From: Sphaerolaimus hirsutus
Taxonomy: Eukaryota > Nematoda > Chromadorea > Monhysterida > Sphaerolaimidae
Reading direction: 5' to 3'
Length of the DNA: 64,000 nucleotides
NCBI GenBank assembly: GCA_964036195.1
Contig: OZ038457.1
Location: forward strand, 12,985,147-13,049,146
In this document: piece after piece, positions 1 through 12,675 of the stretch
How positions within the stretch are numbered: the stretch's first letter is position 1
How the letters are laid out: every line of letters begins with the position of its first letter
Program-made: the position numbers and the translations under genes
Notes under the pieces: generated by a model
Database searches by the model: none
Told to the model about the DNA's origin: nothing
What the model saw: only the letters and a program-made list of their open reading frames with translations

Positions 1-215
1 GCTACGGTCATTATCATTGGTCGCTCTGCCCCCACGCGAGATGTCGCCTTGGCAGTGCGCATGTTAAACTATTTTTTTGGTTTTCTGGTTTCGATGGGCG
101 GGTTTTTGTTAAAAAAACCTTTGGAAAATCCCAGGCCATCCCTAGTACATACGTTGCACATCGATAATCTAATAATAATTAATAATGTAATAACATTGAA
201 CTCAATTTTGCAGGT

Positions 216-429
216 AATATTCTTTGCATCGAAAGCCCGCGACCGCGTGCACAAACTAGTTATCACTGCTGCATTGACCGTTGTGCATTTTGCTTTTCTC
301 ACCTACTTGCATTTCGCGTTTGAATCGATTGTAGAAGGTTGGTTCATTTTTTCCACATGGCTTCCAAGCTCAATAGGCTCGAAATACGGATACAGAGTTG
401 TTCAAAGTATTGAACTTTTTCCAAAGTAA
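216..429 (+). CDS. possible terminal exon of an unidentified membrane protein
   Basis: An acceptor-like TTTTGCAG precedes an open frame starting VIFFASKARDRVHK, followed by a hydrophobic stretch that could be one or two membrane segments (HKLVITAALTVVHF, FAFLTYLHFAF). The frame also reads back upstream without a stop to position 49, and a possible donor lies at 54 (GTGCGC). The last ten or so codons come from a repeat that begins near 392 (CAGAGTTGTT), so if the exon is real its C-terminus has been captured from a transposable element. I do not recognise the protein, and a chance open frame is about as likely. Confidence 0.2.
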
Positions 430-856
430 ACGGAAACGTAAAGTATTTTATTTTTACTCACCCCGAGTACAGAAAACGTAAAGTAATTTTTTTACTTTTA
501 CACTGCATAAAATATTGGTAAACGTAAATACCAGTGTTTTTCGCGGAGAAAACGTAAAAGCTAGCATTTTTTCGATTTTGTACTCAAGTAAACATGAAAG
601 TGAGTAGAAGCAAAAGTGAGAGTCGCCGCTTTCCCTACCCGCCGCTACTTCGATTATTTTTCACAGCCATTTCAATTTTTTTAAATCGTTTTTGCTTGTT
701 ATGCACCCCAGACATTTATCTGAATTACGTTTTCTGTACATGCGTACTTTCATAAAGTGAGTACCGGTATTTTTTTAGGGAGGAAACGTAAACGTAATTT
801 ACGCAGTACTCGAGTATAAATACATATTTTCGAGTAAACGTAAATACGTTTTAGCA
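392..856. repeat. hAT-like family 3 copy (CAGAGTTGTT ends), AAACGTAAA-rich
   Basis: It begins CAGAGTTGTTCAAAGTA and ends in AAATACGTTTTAGCAACTA, the same termini as the three copies at 41997, 53225 and 59230 that have exact 8-bp target duplications. The interior is the family's signature of repeated AAACGTAAAGTA and its complement TACTTTTAC. I see no clear target duplication here; the right end abuts another repeat. Confidence 0.6.
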
Positions 857-1198
857 ACTACCGTATATCCTTGAGTAAGACTTGAATATCTCCCCACCCT
901 TGAATAACTCCCCCCTCTGTGATAGGTGGAAAATTTTTTAGTCATATCAAATAACAATCAATTAAGTCAGACAGACCAAAAAAAGGTACGCCTGTGCTGC
1001 AATGTAGTGCAGTGTGTGAAATGAAAAATTTAAAACAATATTAGACTACAGCAGCGACAACGTATACATAAGGTAATTCTGAGGAAAGAATAACCCCCCC
1101 CCCCCTGAAAAACTCCCCACCCTTGAATAACTCCGCCCTCAAAACCTCTGATGAAAAAATAACTCTCCGGGGGTATTTTTCGAGGATATACGGTATGT
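857..1198. repeat. TACCGTATT inverted-repeat element
   Basis: Left end TACCGTATATCCTTGAG, right end CTCGAGGATATACGGTA in inverted orientation. The interior has C-rich tracts with GAATAACTCC motifs. It belongs to the family found about a dozen times in this window. Both ends carry TA, consistent with, but not proof of, a TA target duplication. Confidence 0.6.
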
Positions 1199-2580
1199 AC
1201 GGATAGAAATCTTAGGCGCCCTAGGCGTCCAGGCTTGCCGGTACTCTCCAAGTGGTAGGAACAATTAATATAATCTTGGAAAATTTCTCAAAATGAAGAT
1301 ATAATCAAATCTATCAGAAGCCTAGCAGGGTTAACATTTGAAGATGAGGCAGATTTTTTAAGCATCAGAAAGTAATAAAAAATTCTTATTGTTATACATT
1401 CTTTTTTTCTACAATATCCGACTGAAATGACTTCCTGTAATAAATACAGTCAATATTCTTGAGTAATTGTTCATATGAGAGAGCATGATGCCATTTTTTT
1501 GCAAATCTGTTTTGCATAGGCTCGTTGAATGCCATCGATCTAAATTTCAGAACTCGATGAAGTACTGCAGGATAAAACCAGTGATGCACAGCAACTTTTC
1601 ACGATTGAGATGTCCGGATTATCCGTTAGCAGTGTACTGAGTGTATGAAATATTGAATGGTGGTTTTCGTTGTGTTTCACCACTAAATATTTTCTGTGAA
1701 ATCTTGCATTGTATTTAGGAGATTGAAAAGCAAAACATTTGTGCCTGCATTTGGTTTACTGACATGGATTTACTGGGTTTCTTTCTGTCGTTTTTCTGCG
1801 GGAGCAGCGTTTTTACTGTTTGAGTGTAATATCTCCTGTGCGATGTTCATATAACACTGTATGTATTTATTTACCACATGCATTTGGCGCGTCAAATGAA
1901 TTGATTTGGTAGAAAAGTACGCTTTATTTATTGTGACATTTCGCATGAAACACGAAAATGTTCTGTTGAGCTATCCTTTCGATCTATTTGTAAGTTAACT
2001 GCATTGATACTTTTACTCGTGGTCGCATGTTTGGTGGCACACCTCTAAAAAGACGCTCATATAGAAACTGAACATGGATAAATGTATCGCCTGCACCCGA
2101 CTTCAAGAACCTATGGTATTATATGGTTATTTTTTGAACGAGAAAAGAAATACCTATTCAGAAGAAATACCTAGGGTCAACTTCGCAAATGGAGAAGTAA
2201 AAACCATTTGAGAATGAGAAGTAATCTGATAAACTGGAAGTGATGTAAAAAGTTAAAAGCAAAGTAAACCTCTCATTTATAATTTCCCATTTTACTTCGC
2301 TTTTAACTGTAAATAAAGTACCTGCCTTTTCACTTCTCATTTTACTTTTCACTTATCAAACAGTTTTTGACTTTTTTAACACTTGCAGAACTGGCAGCGG
2401 TGCTCCACTTGGTTGCACACATTTCATTAATATGTATTTCCTGCGTTTTTTGAAATTTTCGTTTTAGACATGTATTTCTGCATGTCTAGTTTGAACTGAA
2501 AGCTAGGCGGAAAACGGTACAGATCTGAGACTGTTTAACATTCTGTTTTTCGTTGAAAAAATATGCAGATACTCATGCGT
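1199..2580. other. AT-rich stretch without recognised features
   Basis: No exon-like reading frame with plausible splice sites on either strand and no repeat I could pair within the window. It lies upstream of the methionine synthase gene, so its promoter is expected toward the 3' end of this stretch or in 2.6-3.07 kb. Confidence 0.5.
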
Positions 2581-2589
2581 AAATATTTA

Positions 2590-2870
2590 CACACTAGCGC
2601 TGTGAAAACTGGCGTGTTTGGCGCTTACCTGGAGTTTTCCGTGGGACCACCGTGGTTTGGTATTTACGATGCCTATGAAAAGCTCCGCGGTTCTAAATAA
2701 TTTTCTGTGGCGCCTAGTACAGAAGCGTCCGGTGCTTGGCGCCAGTGCCAAAGCGACATTGGCGTTTGCCGCTATCGGTCTGAAAAAAGCGCCAAAATGT
2801 GCCAGCGCCAAAATCTTGGTGCTTAATATCACTCCCCACCAAGCTTGCGCCATGTTTACGCCACCTGTAT
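2590..2870. repeat. GCGCC-rich repeat fragment
   Basis: Several GGCGCC/GCGCCA motifs (for example TGGCGCCTAG and CTTGGCGCCAGTG) resemble the interiors of the TAGTGATGGA hAT-like elements, but the termini are degraded and no target duplication was found. Open frames on both strands here are a by-product of the repeat composition. Confidence 0.35.
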
Positions 2871-3070
2871 GGAATTTTCCACGCAGAAAACTACAGCTTG
2901 GCCACGCACTGGCTGGACAAACATTGCGGGAACATTCCTACTGTTCTAAACTACCTACGTTCGAAGCGCTAACCATGAGACCTCTTTAATATTCACTTCT
3001 TATTTACGCCATTCGATTGTTGTTGAATTATTCTGAACAAAAAGTCTCTCGCCATTGTTTTGCGTCAAAA

Positions 3071-6000
3071 ATGTTAAAACTTATTCGAAATGAGGCGGTT
3101 TTCACCGCCTTGCAACAGGCGCTCGATAGTCGGATCCTGGTACTAGATGGAGCCATGGGGTCAATGATACAGGAGTATGGCTTATTGGAAGAGGATTATG
3201 GAAATGCCGATTTGGCGGCAAACTATGGACTGACCAAGTCGCTCAAGGGTAACAATGAGATGCTCAACTTGACCAGGCCTGATGTCGTTTATGAAATCCA
3301 TTCTGTTAGTGGCTTTTCGGTTGTGCCGCCGCTGCGGAGTGTCATGCTTTGTTGGTGTCTGCGCGCGGGCGTTTGAAAAGCAAAAAGAAAAAAATCTGAA
3401 AGCGTCACACATCACATCACAGAAACTATGTGAATTTAAGTGTCACGATACAAAATTAACAATGCTCTGTCACATAGAAAATTTGTACTCGTATTTTGAT
3501 GTCAACTAGCCTGTGTGGCCCATACCGCAAGCTTGCAGTGACGATGTCATGAGCGCCTCTTCCTCGCACAGAAATACTTCACCGCGGGGGCGGACATGGT
3601 GGAGACGAACACGTTCGGCGCGACGCGCATCGCCCAGGCCGACTACGGCACTGAAGCGCTGGTGACCCAGATGAACGTGGCCGCCGCGCAACTCGCTAGG
3701 AGGGCGGCAGATGACTGCAGTCGGGCTACGGGTGTGTGTGTGTGTGTGTGCTAGACTATAGTGCGCTGCTGTCTGTTCGTTCCGCACCACTGTTTTGTGT
3801 TAAAAGTACTCTCCCCCAACTGCAGGTAGACAATGTTTTGTGTGCGGTGCCATGGGCCCCACGAACAGGACTCTGTCCATATCGCCCAGCGTTGAGAAGC
3901 CCGATTTTAGGAACATCAGTCAGTTTCATTGATGCTGTTCTTTTAAGCTTCGTGAAATGCTACATGTTAATGTTGATAAAGTCATTTAAATGACTACGAA
4001 ATTTGAAATACATCTTTTGAAATTTGAAAGAAAGAAATTTGAATGAAATCCCATATGTATTTACGTAAAATATTTTTATATTTATATTTTATTCTTAAAT
4101 TATTTATGTTTTATTAATGTTATTTACCAATGCGTAGCATTTGACGAGTTGGTCGAGGCTTACCGTGAGCAGGCGCTGGCTTTAATCGAGGGCGGCGTGG
4201 ACATTTTGATGGTGGAGACTGTGTTTGACACCGCCAATGCCAAGGTGACAATTTTGGCACTCTTCCAGAAAAAAATTGAGTGCAGCACTGTTTCATATTT
4301 CAGGCGGCTATCTACGCGCTGCGCGACATGTTCGAGGAACGGGGTGTGGCCGAAATACCCGTTTTCTTGTCGGGCACCATAGTCGACAAGTCGGGTCGCA
4401 CGCTGAGCGGTCAGACGGCCGAAGCTTTTGTCATCAGCACCGAGCACGCCAACGCCATGGCGTCAGTCAATTCTGCGTGCATTGCGTACCTCTCCGTGTA
4501 CTAAAGCGTATCCGTTTTTGCAGCGTCGGTCTGAACTGCGCCCTGGGCGCCGAGGACATGCGGCCATTCTTGGAGCGGGTGTCGAACAGCGCGCAGACCT
4601 ACGTGTTGTGCTATCCCAACGCAGGGCTGCCGAACGCCTTGGGCGGGTATGACCAGACTCCCGACGATATGGCTGTGCACGCCAGGGTTTGTTTCGTCAT
4701 CTACCGTATTTCTTTGAAATACCTTCAGGGGGTTTATTTTTTCACCGGGGGCTTATTCGGGGTTTAATTATCTCATCAGAAATTGTCGTGAACAATGCTA
4801 ATTTCGAGGAGGGTAATTCGAGGAAATACGGTATTATTGTTTTCGTACACTTCTGTATTTCATAGCTTCATCTACACGAATGCTCCAATGCACAGGATTT
4901 CGCAACGTCTGGACTGGTGAACATCATCGGCGGGTGCTGTGGCACGACGCCGCAGCACATCGCGCAGATGGCCGCCGCCGTCAAGGGGGTGTCTCCGAGG
5001 CCACTCCCGCCACCCAAAGGAATCGAATATACCGTTTTAGCTGGTTGGTTACTTGCGTCTGTCTGTACTAGTCTGGGCGGTATCACCAACGTGAATGAAT
5101 TTTCGCTTCCCGGAAGGTGGCGAACAGTACACAAAAGTATTTAGGCATACTAAATTTTTTAAGGTGCACGTGTAATGCACCAAGCGTCTAATGCATCAAG
5201 AACCCCCGCCATAGAGTCCATATTTATCTACAAGACCCCTGTAGGTACTAGGTAGTGCATCTTAGACATGATAAATAATACCTTTTCAAACAACACTGGG
5301 CAGTGGCTTCATCGATCATATCACACAGGTCTGGAGGCATTCGACATTGGCCCATACACAAATTTCGTGAACATTGGCGAGCGTTGCAACGTGGCTGGTA
5401 GCCGGAAGTTTATGCGGCTAATTCGTGACAGCCGCTATGAGGTTAATACAGTAATTAATTTCAGCATTATCGACCATGTTTTCCGTTTTTGTTGTTTTTG
5501 TAATTGCATTGTAAATTACAGGAGGCCATATCGATCGCGCGCGAGCAGGTGCTCAATGGTGCTCAAATACTCGACGTAAATGTCGATGACGGGTTGTTGG
5601 ATGGGATTGCAGTAATGACCAAATTTCTCAGGCTTATTGGCGCTGAGCCAGACATTGCAAAGGTACAATTCATTAGTCACTGTTTAAATACTCAGATCTT
5701 GGGCTCTTGATGTCTAGCACATTCACTGGTCATCAGGTGCCGTTCTGCATCGACTCCAGTGACTTCTCCGTGCTCAAATCCGGTCTGCAATCGACACAAG
5801 GGAAATGCGTCGTCAATTCCCTGTCGCTCAAGGAGGGAGAAGCCGATTTTATTCGAAAAGCAAAGGAGGTTAGGAGGTACGGTGCTGCAGTCGTTGTTAT
5901 GGCATTCGATGAAGGTGGACAGGTCGGTCTTAGAATTTTTTAACATTTTATAGCCTGTGCCTAGTTTTCAAAGTGGTATTTTCACAGGCAACTGAGATAG

Positions 6001-9000
6001 ATCACAAAGTGCAAATCTGCACTCGCGCGTACAATCTGCTCGTGAATGAAGTGGGTTTCGAACCGAACGACGTCATTTTCGATCCGAACATTTTGACACT
6101 TGCCACCGGTATGGATGAGCACAACAAATATGGACTGAATTTTATCGAGGCCACTACTATTATAAAGGTTTGCCTTTGCTCTTTTATTATACTCGGGCAC
6201 CAGGTGCCAATCCCAGACCCTGTAAAGTGTCAAATGTCATCTAAAATGTCATGCAAAGTGCCATGCAATGTCAATTGTCATGACAAAAGTAGACTGTCAA
6301 TTTTCGTGCAAAGTTCAGTAATAAAATCGTTTCTTTTCTTGTTTTGATTAACCTTTTCCATGACATTTGATACTTTACAGGGTCTGGGGCTGCCCCCAGC
6401 TAGATCATAACCCAAATCATCATTTCACAATTCGTTAACCTTGACCCCCACAGAACACGCTGCCCGGCTGTCGCATCAGCGGCGGCGTGTCGAACATATC
6501 ATTCTCATTTCGCGGCGACGAGCCGCTGCGCCAGGCGATGCACACCGTGTTCCTTTACCACGCCATCGCCGCCGGCTTGGACATGGCCATCGTGAATGCT
6601 GGCGCTTTGCCAACTTTTGAGGAGGTGCCCCTGGATTTGAGGAAATTGTGTGAGGATCTGCTGTTTGACAGGCACCCGCAGACCACTGAAATGATGCTCG
6701 AGTATGCCAAGGTACCGTATTTGTCATAATGTGCTTCAGTGACTGACGTGATCCTGTAATTTTTTGGACACTGTCATTTTCAGCAATCGAAGTCAAAAGG
6801 CAACGCGTCACAGAAGAACCTTGTATCGCAAAGTGATGCCACTTGGAGAAATCAAGCAGTGGCAGAGCGATTAGAGCATGCTCTCGTGCAGGTCGGTTGT
6901 CCGCGCAAACGTGTTCAAATGTGTCCACGTTCAGTAGAACACGATCGTGTTGTTTGCGCAGGGTATCGACACGTTCATCGTGGCCGACACTGAGGAAGCG
7001 CGGCTGCAGCATGACCGACCGCTGCATGTGATCGAGGGCCCGCTCATGAAGGTTTGTTATGCTTGTTTGACTTTTGCAAAACAACAACTGTGTGGCCGTG
7101 GGGTCAAACGTCCCACACCCAAAAAAAGTAGTTAACACATTTTACTTTTTTACTTTTTACAATCTACCACAATTTTCCACCGCCCCAATGCTATCCTCTA
7201 CATGTGATCTAAATTGATTGCGTTAACCATTTTCTGTGACGCAGGGCATGTCGCGAGTGGGTGAGCTGTTCGGTGCCGGTCGAATGTTCCTTCCACAGGT
7301 GATCAAATCTGCGCGGGTGATGAAAAAGGCAGTAGCGCATTTGGTGCCGTTCATGGAGCAAGAAAGACTCGACAAGGCCATGATGGATGGCATGGAACAT
7401 GAAGATGAGGTGCGACGAAGTTGTTACGTTGCTTCAAAACGTTTTGCCAAAGTCAAAACGTTCTCGCAGGCCGAGTCGCGCTACGCTGGCACCATGGTCA
7501 TCGCCACCGTGAAGGGCGACGTGCACGACATCGGCAAGAACATTGTGTCCGTTGTGCTCGGCTGCAACAACTTCCGTGTGATCGATCTGGGCGTCATGGT
7601 GCCCGCAGAGAAGATATTAGACACTGCTATAGAATACAACGCTGGTAGGACCTTGTGTAAAAATTTTGCTTGCTGTCGTTTTGACTGGTATAGTTTTCTA
7701 CGTATTTTCTTGCTGCGAACTAGTTATGTAAAAAGCGCCAGGATTTTGGCGCGCCTTTCCGACCCCCAACGCCAAGCGCCAATGGCGCCAGAGCAAAATG
7801 GCGTCAAGCGCCATGGCGTTTTTACATCACGACTGTGAACGACCTGTCTGTGTTTAAAAACTAGTATTCACACCCGTTTTCACACACCCAGACATAGTAG
7901 GCCTGTCCGGTTTGATCACTCCATCGCTGGACGAGATGGTGCAAGTGGCAGCGGAAATGCGTCGGCGACAAATGACGCAGCCGCTGTTGATCGGCGGTGC
8001 GACCACCAGCAGAACGCACACCGCTATCAGGATCGCGCCGAAGTATAGCACGTGCGCCCCAGTGGTGCATGTGCCCGACGCCAGCAGGGCTGTCGGGGTG
8101 GTGAGTGGGCAGGGCGTAGTTAGACAGTTTAGTGCGTGCTTTGAGTGATGCCCGATAATTCGCAACTAGGTTGAAATGGGATTGCTTTTTCGGTTTTTTT
8201 GCCAGTTTTCGGGATCCGTATTGTTGTCACGGGATAGGGATTGACATCTTGAGAAGTGGCATAGAATGCTTCACTGGATTTCATTTTCGGGAAACGTTTT
8301 CGGGGACGGGATTGGTGTTTTCGGATCGGGATTGGAACTGGAAAATCCCACAGTTTTTCACAATTCGGGAAAGTGAATAACCATAACTTATTCAACCACT
8401 GTCGGTATTTTTCAGTGCTCGTCACTTTTGGATGCAAACCTGCGCGAACCCTTCGTTGAGCAACTGAATGAGGAGTTGGAGACTGCAAAATCGGCCCATT
8501 ACGAGTCCCTGAAAGAGCGCCGATTTATCGCTATTGATGATTCTAGACGGCGGCGGCCAAAAATTGATTGGAAAGATTTTAGAGTCACTGAACCGACCTT
8601 TGTTGGCGTCAGGAAGTTCGCTGAGTATGATTTGGATTCACTGGTAGATTTTATCGACTGGAAGCCATTTTTTGATGTGTGGCAACTGAGGGGCAAATAT
8701 CCTAATAGAGGTTATCCGAGAATTTTTGATGACAAGGATGTGGGTGAGTCGCGACAGATTACGTTATCTAATTACCGTATTAACTCAAATACCCCTCGAG
8801 GGTGATTGATGGATAGTGCAAATTTTGAGGGGGAGTATTATTTCGTCAGAATGAAATTCATAGTAAAGTCGTGAAATTCATAGTAAAGAATATGCTTTGC
8901 TGTACCCAAAACCGTGAACAAATGTCTCCAAATATGATATATTTGGACATATCAATGTATTTACATCGTTACACAAACTAGTAATGTGTAGCTGTGATGC

Positions 9001-12000
9001 AAACTTGCAACAATAAATACATCGTGTATTTACGTTGCATACATGATGTAAATCATCCCAGATGGGGGTATTTCGAGGGGGGGGGGGTATTAATTCATGT
9101 TGCATTCGGGGAGGGGGAGTTATTTCGAGGAGATACAGTATGTGGATTTTATAACCTAAACACCTTCCCGGTCACGTCCGGCACCCATTTTTTGATTTTA
9201 CTTCTTACATCCTATCCCCAGTTGTAGGGTGCCCCAGAGGCTGAAACTTGGGGGAGATATTGGGGCAACCCCCCTCTACTTCGCATGAATTGGGGGGTCG
9301 CGGTGACCCCTCTCAGGGTGGGTCGCACTAAGTGTTAACTTTTATTTGGCTTTTTGGTGTCCCACAACAGGTCCGGCACCCGCTGATTTCTGAGCTGTGG
9401 GAGGGGTATAAATCTAAAATTTTGGGGTTGTGTTACTAACAACACCCCCCTACTATACACTATTCAATAATCTGAGATTAATGTGAAAAAAGTGTCCCAA
9501 AAATTTGCTTATTCTCTAAAAAACACCACTCCCCAATAGACGGATGACAAAAATTCACTTTTTGGAATTTTTTTATTAGACACTTGAAGAGATGGTTTAC
9601 AATACTTTAAAGGGAAGGGTTTGATGTTTTAAGTTATGTAAAGAACCATACCTCTAAAATGCCTGCATTGCAAAATTTACTTAGGGCGAACTTTATGACA
9701 TCATAATGACATCATTGCAGGAACAAAAATTTCCAAAATTTACACTTTCAAATTCCCCTTTGAAATTTGAAAGTAAATTTTGCAATGCATGCATTTTAGA
9801 GGTATGGTTCTTTACATAACTTTAAACATCAAACCGTTCCCTTTAAAGCATCGTAAACCAGCTCTTCAAGTGTATAATAAAAAAGTTTCAAAAAGTGAAT
9901 TTTTTGTCATCCGTCTATCGGGGAGTGGTGTTTTTTAGAGAATAATAGAATTTTTTAGAAATTTTTCACATTTATCTCACATTATTGAATAGTGTATAGT
10001 AGGGGAGTGGTGTTGGTAACCCATCCCCAAAATTTTAGATTTATACCCCTCCAGCAGCTCAGAAATCAGCGGGTGCCGGACCTGCTGTGGGACACCATAA
10101 AAGCCAAAAAAATTTGCATTTAGGGCGACCAACCCTGAGAGGGGTCGCCGCGACCCCCCAAATTTATGCGAAATAGAGGGAGGTTGCACCAATACGTCCC
10201 CCAAGTTTCAGCTTCTGGCGAGTCCTAGAACTGAAGATAGGGTGTCAACAGTAAGATCAAAAATAGGGTGCCGGACGTGACCGGGAAGGTGTTTACAATA
10301 ATGTTTAATAAAAAATTTCTCATTACATTGCAGGCCCAGAAGCGCGCAAACTGTTTTCCGATGCTCAAGCACTGCTCCATGAAATTCTACACAAGGGAAT
10401 TCTCTCCGCAAGCGGAGTTCTGGCTTTCTATCCCGCTGCTTCCGACGGCGATGATGTTCTGCTTTTCGAACCTGAATCGCATTTGGGCAATTATTGGGAC
10501 TCTCAACCGATCGCCACGCTCTACGGATTGAGACAGCAGAGTAGTAAGCAGAGGGATGAGGTGAGTAATAAAGGCGGCCCATACACTGGTTGACACAGGT
10601 GTGTCAACTGGGCTGTGTCAACTCAGATTTCGGCTTCACGTGTCGCACAGCGATCTCTAAATGCAGATGCTGCAATGTTGAAAAATACATATTGCGGCAA
10701 GTGCATTGGAAGATCACTCTGCGACACGTGTCGCCGAAATCTGAGTTGACACACGTGTGTGTACTAGTGTGTGGGCCGCTAAATGGTTCTAAAAACAATT
10801 TGAAAACTTTTCTTCGAGTATTGAGGTGTAACCCTAAAAAACTCAACTCGCAGCCTTGCTACTGCCAGAGCGACTTCGTGGCGCCACTTGAGCATCGTGT
10901 GCGCGACTACGTGGGTCTGTTCGCGGTCACCGCCGGCACTGGCGCCGCGCAGTACTGCAAGGAGTACGTCCTGATATGCTTCTATTTGATAGCTTTGTTA
11001 ATTGCTGTCGATTCGACTGTTTATGTATTTACGTTGTACTCTTTCAGACTTGAAGCGGCCGGCGACGATTACACTAGCATAATGGTGAAGGCGCTGGCAG
11101 ATAGATTGGCCGAGGTGAATTTCAGTAATTGCCAATTGCCAGCCCAATGGCTTTCAACATGCTTTAATAGCCCTGTACACACGGCAACGGCATCAAATGT
11201 CAACTGTTACCATCCCAAATCCAAAGCTTGCTGACGAGCCGACGAACGACGTTCATATGCAAAATTATGCTGAATTATGTTGCAAATGAAGCTGTAGTGT
11301 TGAAAAAATATAACGATATATTCAATGGCGCGTGAAGTATATGTGTACACGATAATGCGTAGCTTTCCTGTCAGCAAGCTTTGAATTGGAATGGGATATT
11401 TGTGTCGTTGTCAACTTGAAAGATCCAAAGATTAATGTGCCAAGATCCAAAATATCCATCTCTGCTTAACTTTACATTTGCTCAGGCGTTCGCCGAGCAG
11501 CTGCACTTCCGCGTTCGGACAGAGTTCTGGCCGTACGAAGAGGCGCGCCGCGGGCCCGACAGCGGCAAGTTGTTCGCCCAGAGTTACAGGGGCATCCGAC
11601 CCGCGCCCGGATACCCCACGCAGCCCGACCACACGGAGAAGACCACTTTGTGGAGATTGCTCAGTTGGTTTCTTTTCAGTTACGTTATAAACAGTAATTT
11701 GGTAAATCCAGCTGAGCATAAATACCGTATTTCCTTGATTTATCCCCCTTGAATAATTTCCCCTCTTGAATAATTCCCCTCTTGAATAATTCCCCCTGTT
11801 ACCCCGCCTTTAGGTATATAATAAACTTGATGTGTATAACTTGAACAAAATGCCATGTTAGTATGTTGTTAATAAGGCATTATTCATGAGTTGATAGAAA
11901 CTTGCTTGAAAATTTTGACGAAATAATAATCCCCCTGAAATAACTCCCCTTCTTAAAAAAGGGTGGTCCCCCCTCCTCAAAAAGTCTGCCTAAAAATTGC

Positions 12001-12675
12001 ACGGCACTCCTACTCCTACTGCGGCTGTACTATCCGGGCCTGTGCCTCTGTGCATGTTTACCCGCTGTGCATGTCAGGGGTATTCTAGATTTTGACCCTC
12101 CAGGGGGTTGGATAGATAGCTAATCGCTCCTATGGAGGGATAGATAGCTTGAAAAAGTGTTTGGGGGGTTTGGGGGTTCGCAGGGGTTCAATATATAGGC
12201 TTTTTCATGATGTAGAAAAAAAGTAGAAAAATCGCTCTAAGTAGGTGAAAAAATACTAAAAATGGGTATAAAAGCACATATACTACCAAACAGCTGAAAA
12301 TAAACAATAAAACACATAAACTGTTGATTTTGAAGGTGAAAATCTATAAAAGGTGTGAAAATTAGCGATTTTGAGTGAAAATTCGGGTCTACATGCACAG
12401 CGGGTAAACATGCACAGAAGGCCTCAGTCGTACTATCCACTCCTCGCACCGCAGAGGCGCAGAGCGTGGGCATCGAGCTGACTGAGTCGCTGGCCATGTC
12501 GCCCGCCGCCTCCGTGTCCGGCTTGCTGCTCGCCCACACCGAGTCGCGATACTTCTCCGTGGGCAAGATCGACCAAGACCAGGTGCAGGACTACGCGCGC
12601 AGAAAGGGTGTTCAAGAGGCCACGGTTGAGAGGTGGCTCGCTCCCATTGTAGGTTATCAGACCAGTGAACAGTGA
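3071..12675 (+). CDS. MTR: Cobalamin-dependent methionine synthase (5-methyltetrahydrofolate-homocysteine methyltransferase), 23 exons
   Basis: Transfers the methyl group of 5-methyltetrahydrofolate to homocysteine through methylcobalamin, linking the folate and methionine cycles in the cytosol. Exons: 3071-3304, 3572-3731, 3826-3918, 4138-4244, 4304-4461, 4524-4686, 4896-5043, 5329-5441, 5522-5662, 5737-5922, 5988-6167, 6454-6711, 6784-6891, 6962-7051, 7245-7409, 7470-7644, 7892-8100, 8416-8743, 10334-10560, 10854-10963, 11048-11114, 11486-11663, 12455-12675. All introns are GT..AG with matching phases, giving 1272 aa (human about 1265). Domain order: homocysteine-binding barrel with zinc cysteines C256 (GLNCALGA) and C319/C320 (IGGCCGTTP); pterin-binding barrel ([21 protein letters not shown]); cobalamin module with axial H787 in GDVHDIGKN, then LSGL and LLIGGATTS; reactivation domain with SAM-contact [14 protein letters not shown] (1176-1189). 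ATG 3071 is the first in-frame ATG, with A at -3. No frame damage. Confidence 0.97.
4701..4838. repeat. TACCGTATT element in MTR intron 6
   Basis: A short copy with ends CTACCGTATTTCTTTGAAA and GAGGAAATACGGTA enclosing GGGGG-rich centre sequence. It starts about 15 bases after the exon 6 donor. Confidence 0.6.
6201..6400. repeat. CAGACCCTGTAAA MITE in MTR intron 11
   Basis: Inverted ends CAGGTGCCAATCCCAGACCC and GGGTCTGGGGCTGCCCCCAG. The interior consists of iterated TGTCA/TGACA words (AAATGTCAT, CATGCAATGTCA, TGTCATGACA). Same family as 36485, 47688 and 59704. Confidence 0.75.
7721..7832. mobile_element. hAT-like MITE, family 1 (GGCGCC interior), in MTR intron 16
   Basis: 112 bp with ends TAGTTATGTAAAAAGCGCC and GGCGTTTTTACATCACGA. 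Flanked by CTGCGAAC (7713-7720) and CTGTGAAC (7833-7840), an 8-bp target duplication with one change. The interior is short GCGCC/GGCGC words. Confidence 0.8.
8773..9143. repeat. TACCGTATT element in MTR intron 18
   Basis: Left end TACCGTATTAACTCAAATACC, right end GGAGATACAGTA. It contains a G tract (10 G) near 9077 and is followed after 14 bases by the large foldback at 9157. Confidence 0.6.
9157..10295. mobile_element. 1.14-kb foldback element in MTR intron 18
   Basis: Two arms of about 530 bases read as near-complete inverted copies: TAAACACCTTCCCGGTCACG at 9157 is matched by CGTGACCGGGAAGGTGTTTA ending 10295. Matching continues inward (GTCCGGCACC, CAGCGGGTGCCGGACC, ACTATACACTATTCAATA, GACGGATGACAAAAA, GAGGTATGGTTCTTTACATA) to a short spacer near 9710-9770. 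No coding capacity. The right end is 38 bases before the exon 19 acceptor. Confidence 0.9.
10576..10777. repeat. CACACACTAGT MITE (TGTCAACTCAGATT type) in MTR intron 19
   Basis: Ends GGCCCATACACTGGTTGACAC and TAGTGTGTGGGCC. Internal inverted pair GTGTCAACTCAGATTTCGGC / GCCGAAATCTGAGTTGACAC around ACGTGTCGCA. Close relatives lie at 20160 and 23988. Confidence 0.8.
11724..12000. repeat. decayed TACCGTATT element in MTR intron 22
   Basis: Left end TACCGTATTTCCTTGATTTA and several TTGAATAATTCCCC words, but no intact right end. The rest of the intron to 12454 shows no recognisable feature. Confidence 0.45.

Noticed and set aside
6476..7138. 220-codon minus-strand open frame
   Set aside because: It lies antisense to MTR exons 12-14 whose plus-strand frames and splice sites match the family exactly; it is a shadow.
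10590..11234. 214-codon plus-strand open frame as one exon
   Set aside because: Only parts match MTR (10854-10963, 11048-11114); the 5' part is a MITE, the middle is an 84-nt intron and the 3' part is intron 21.
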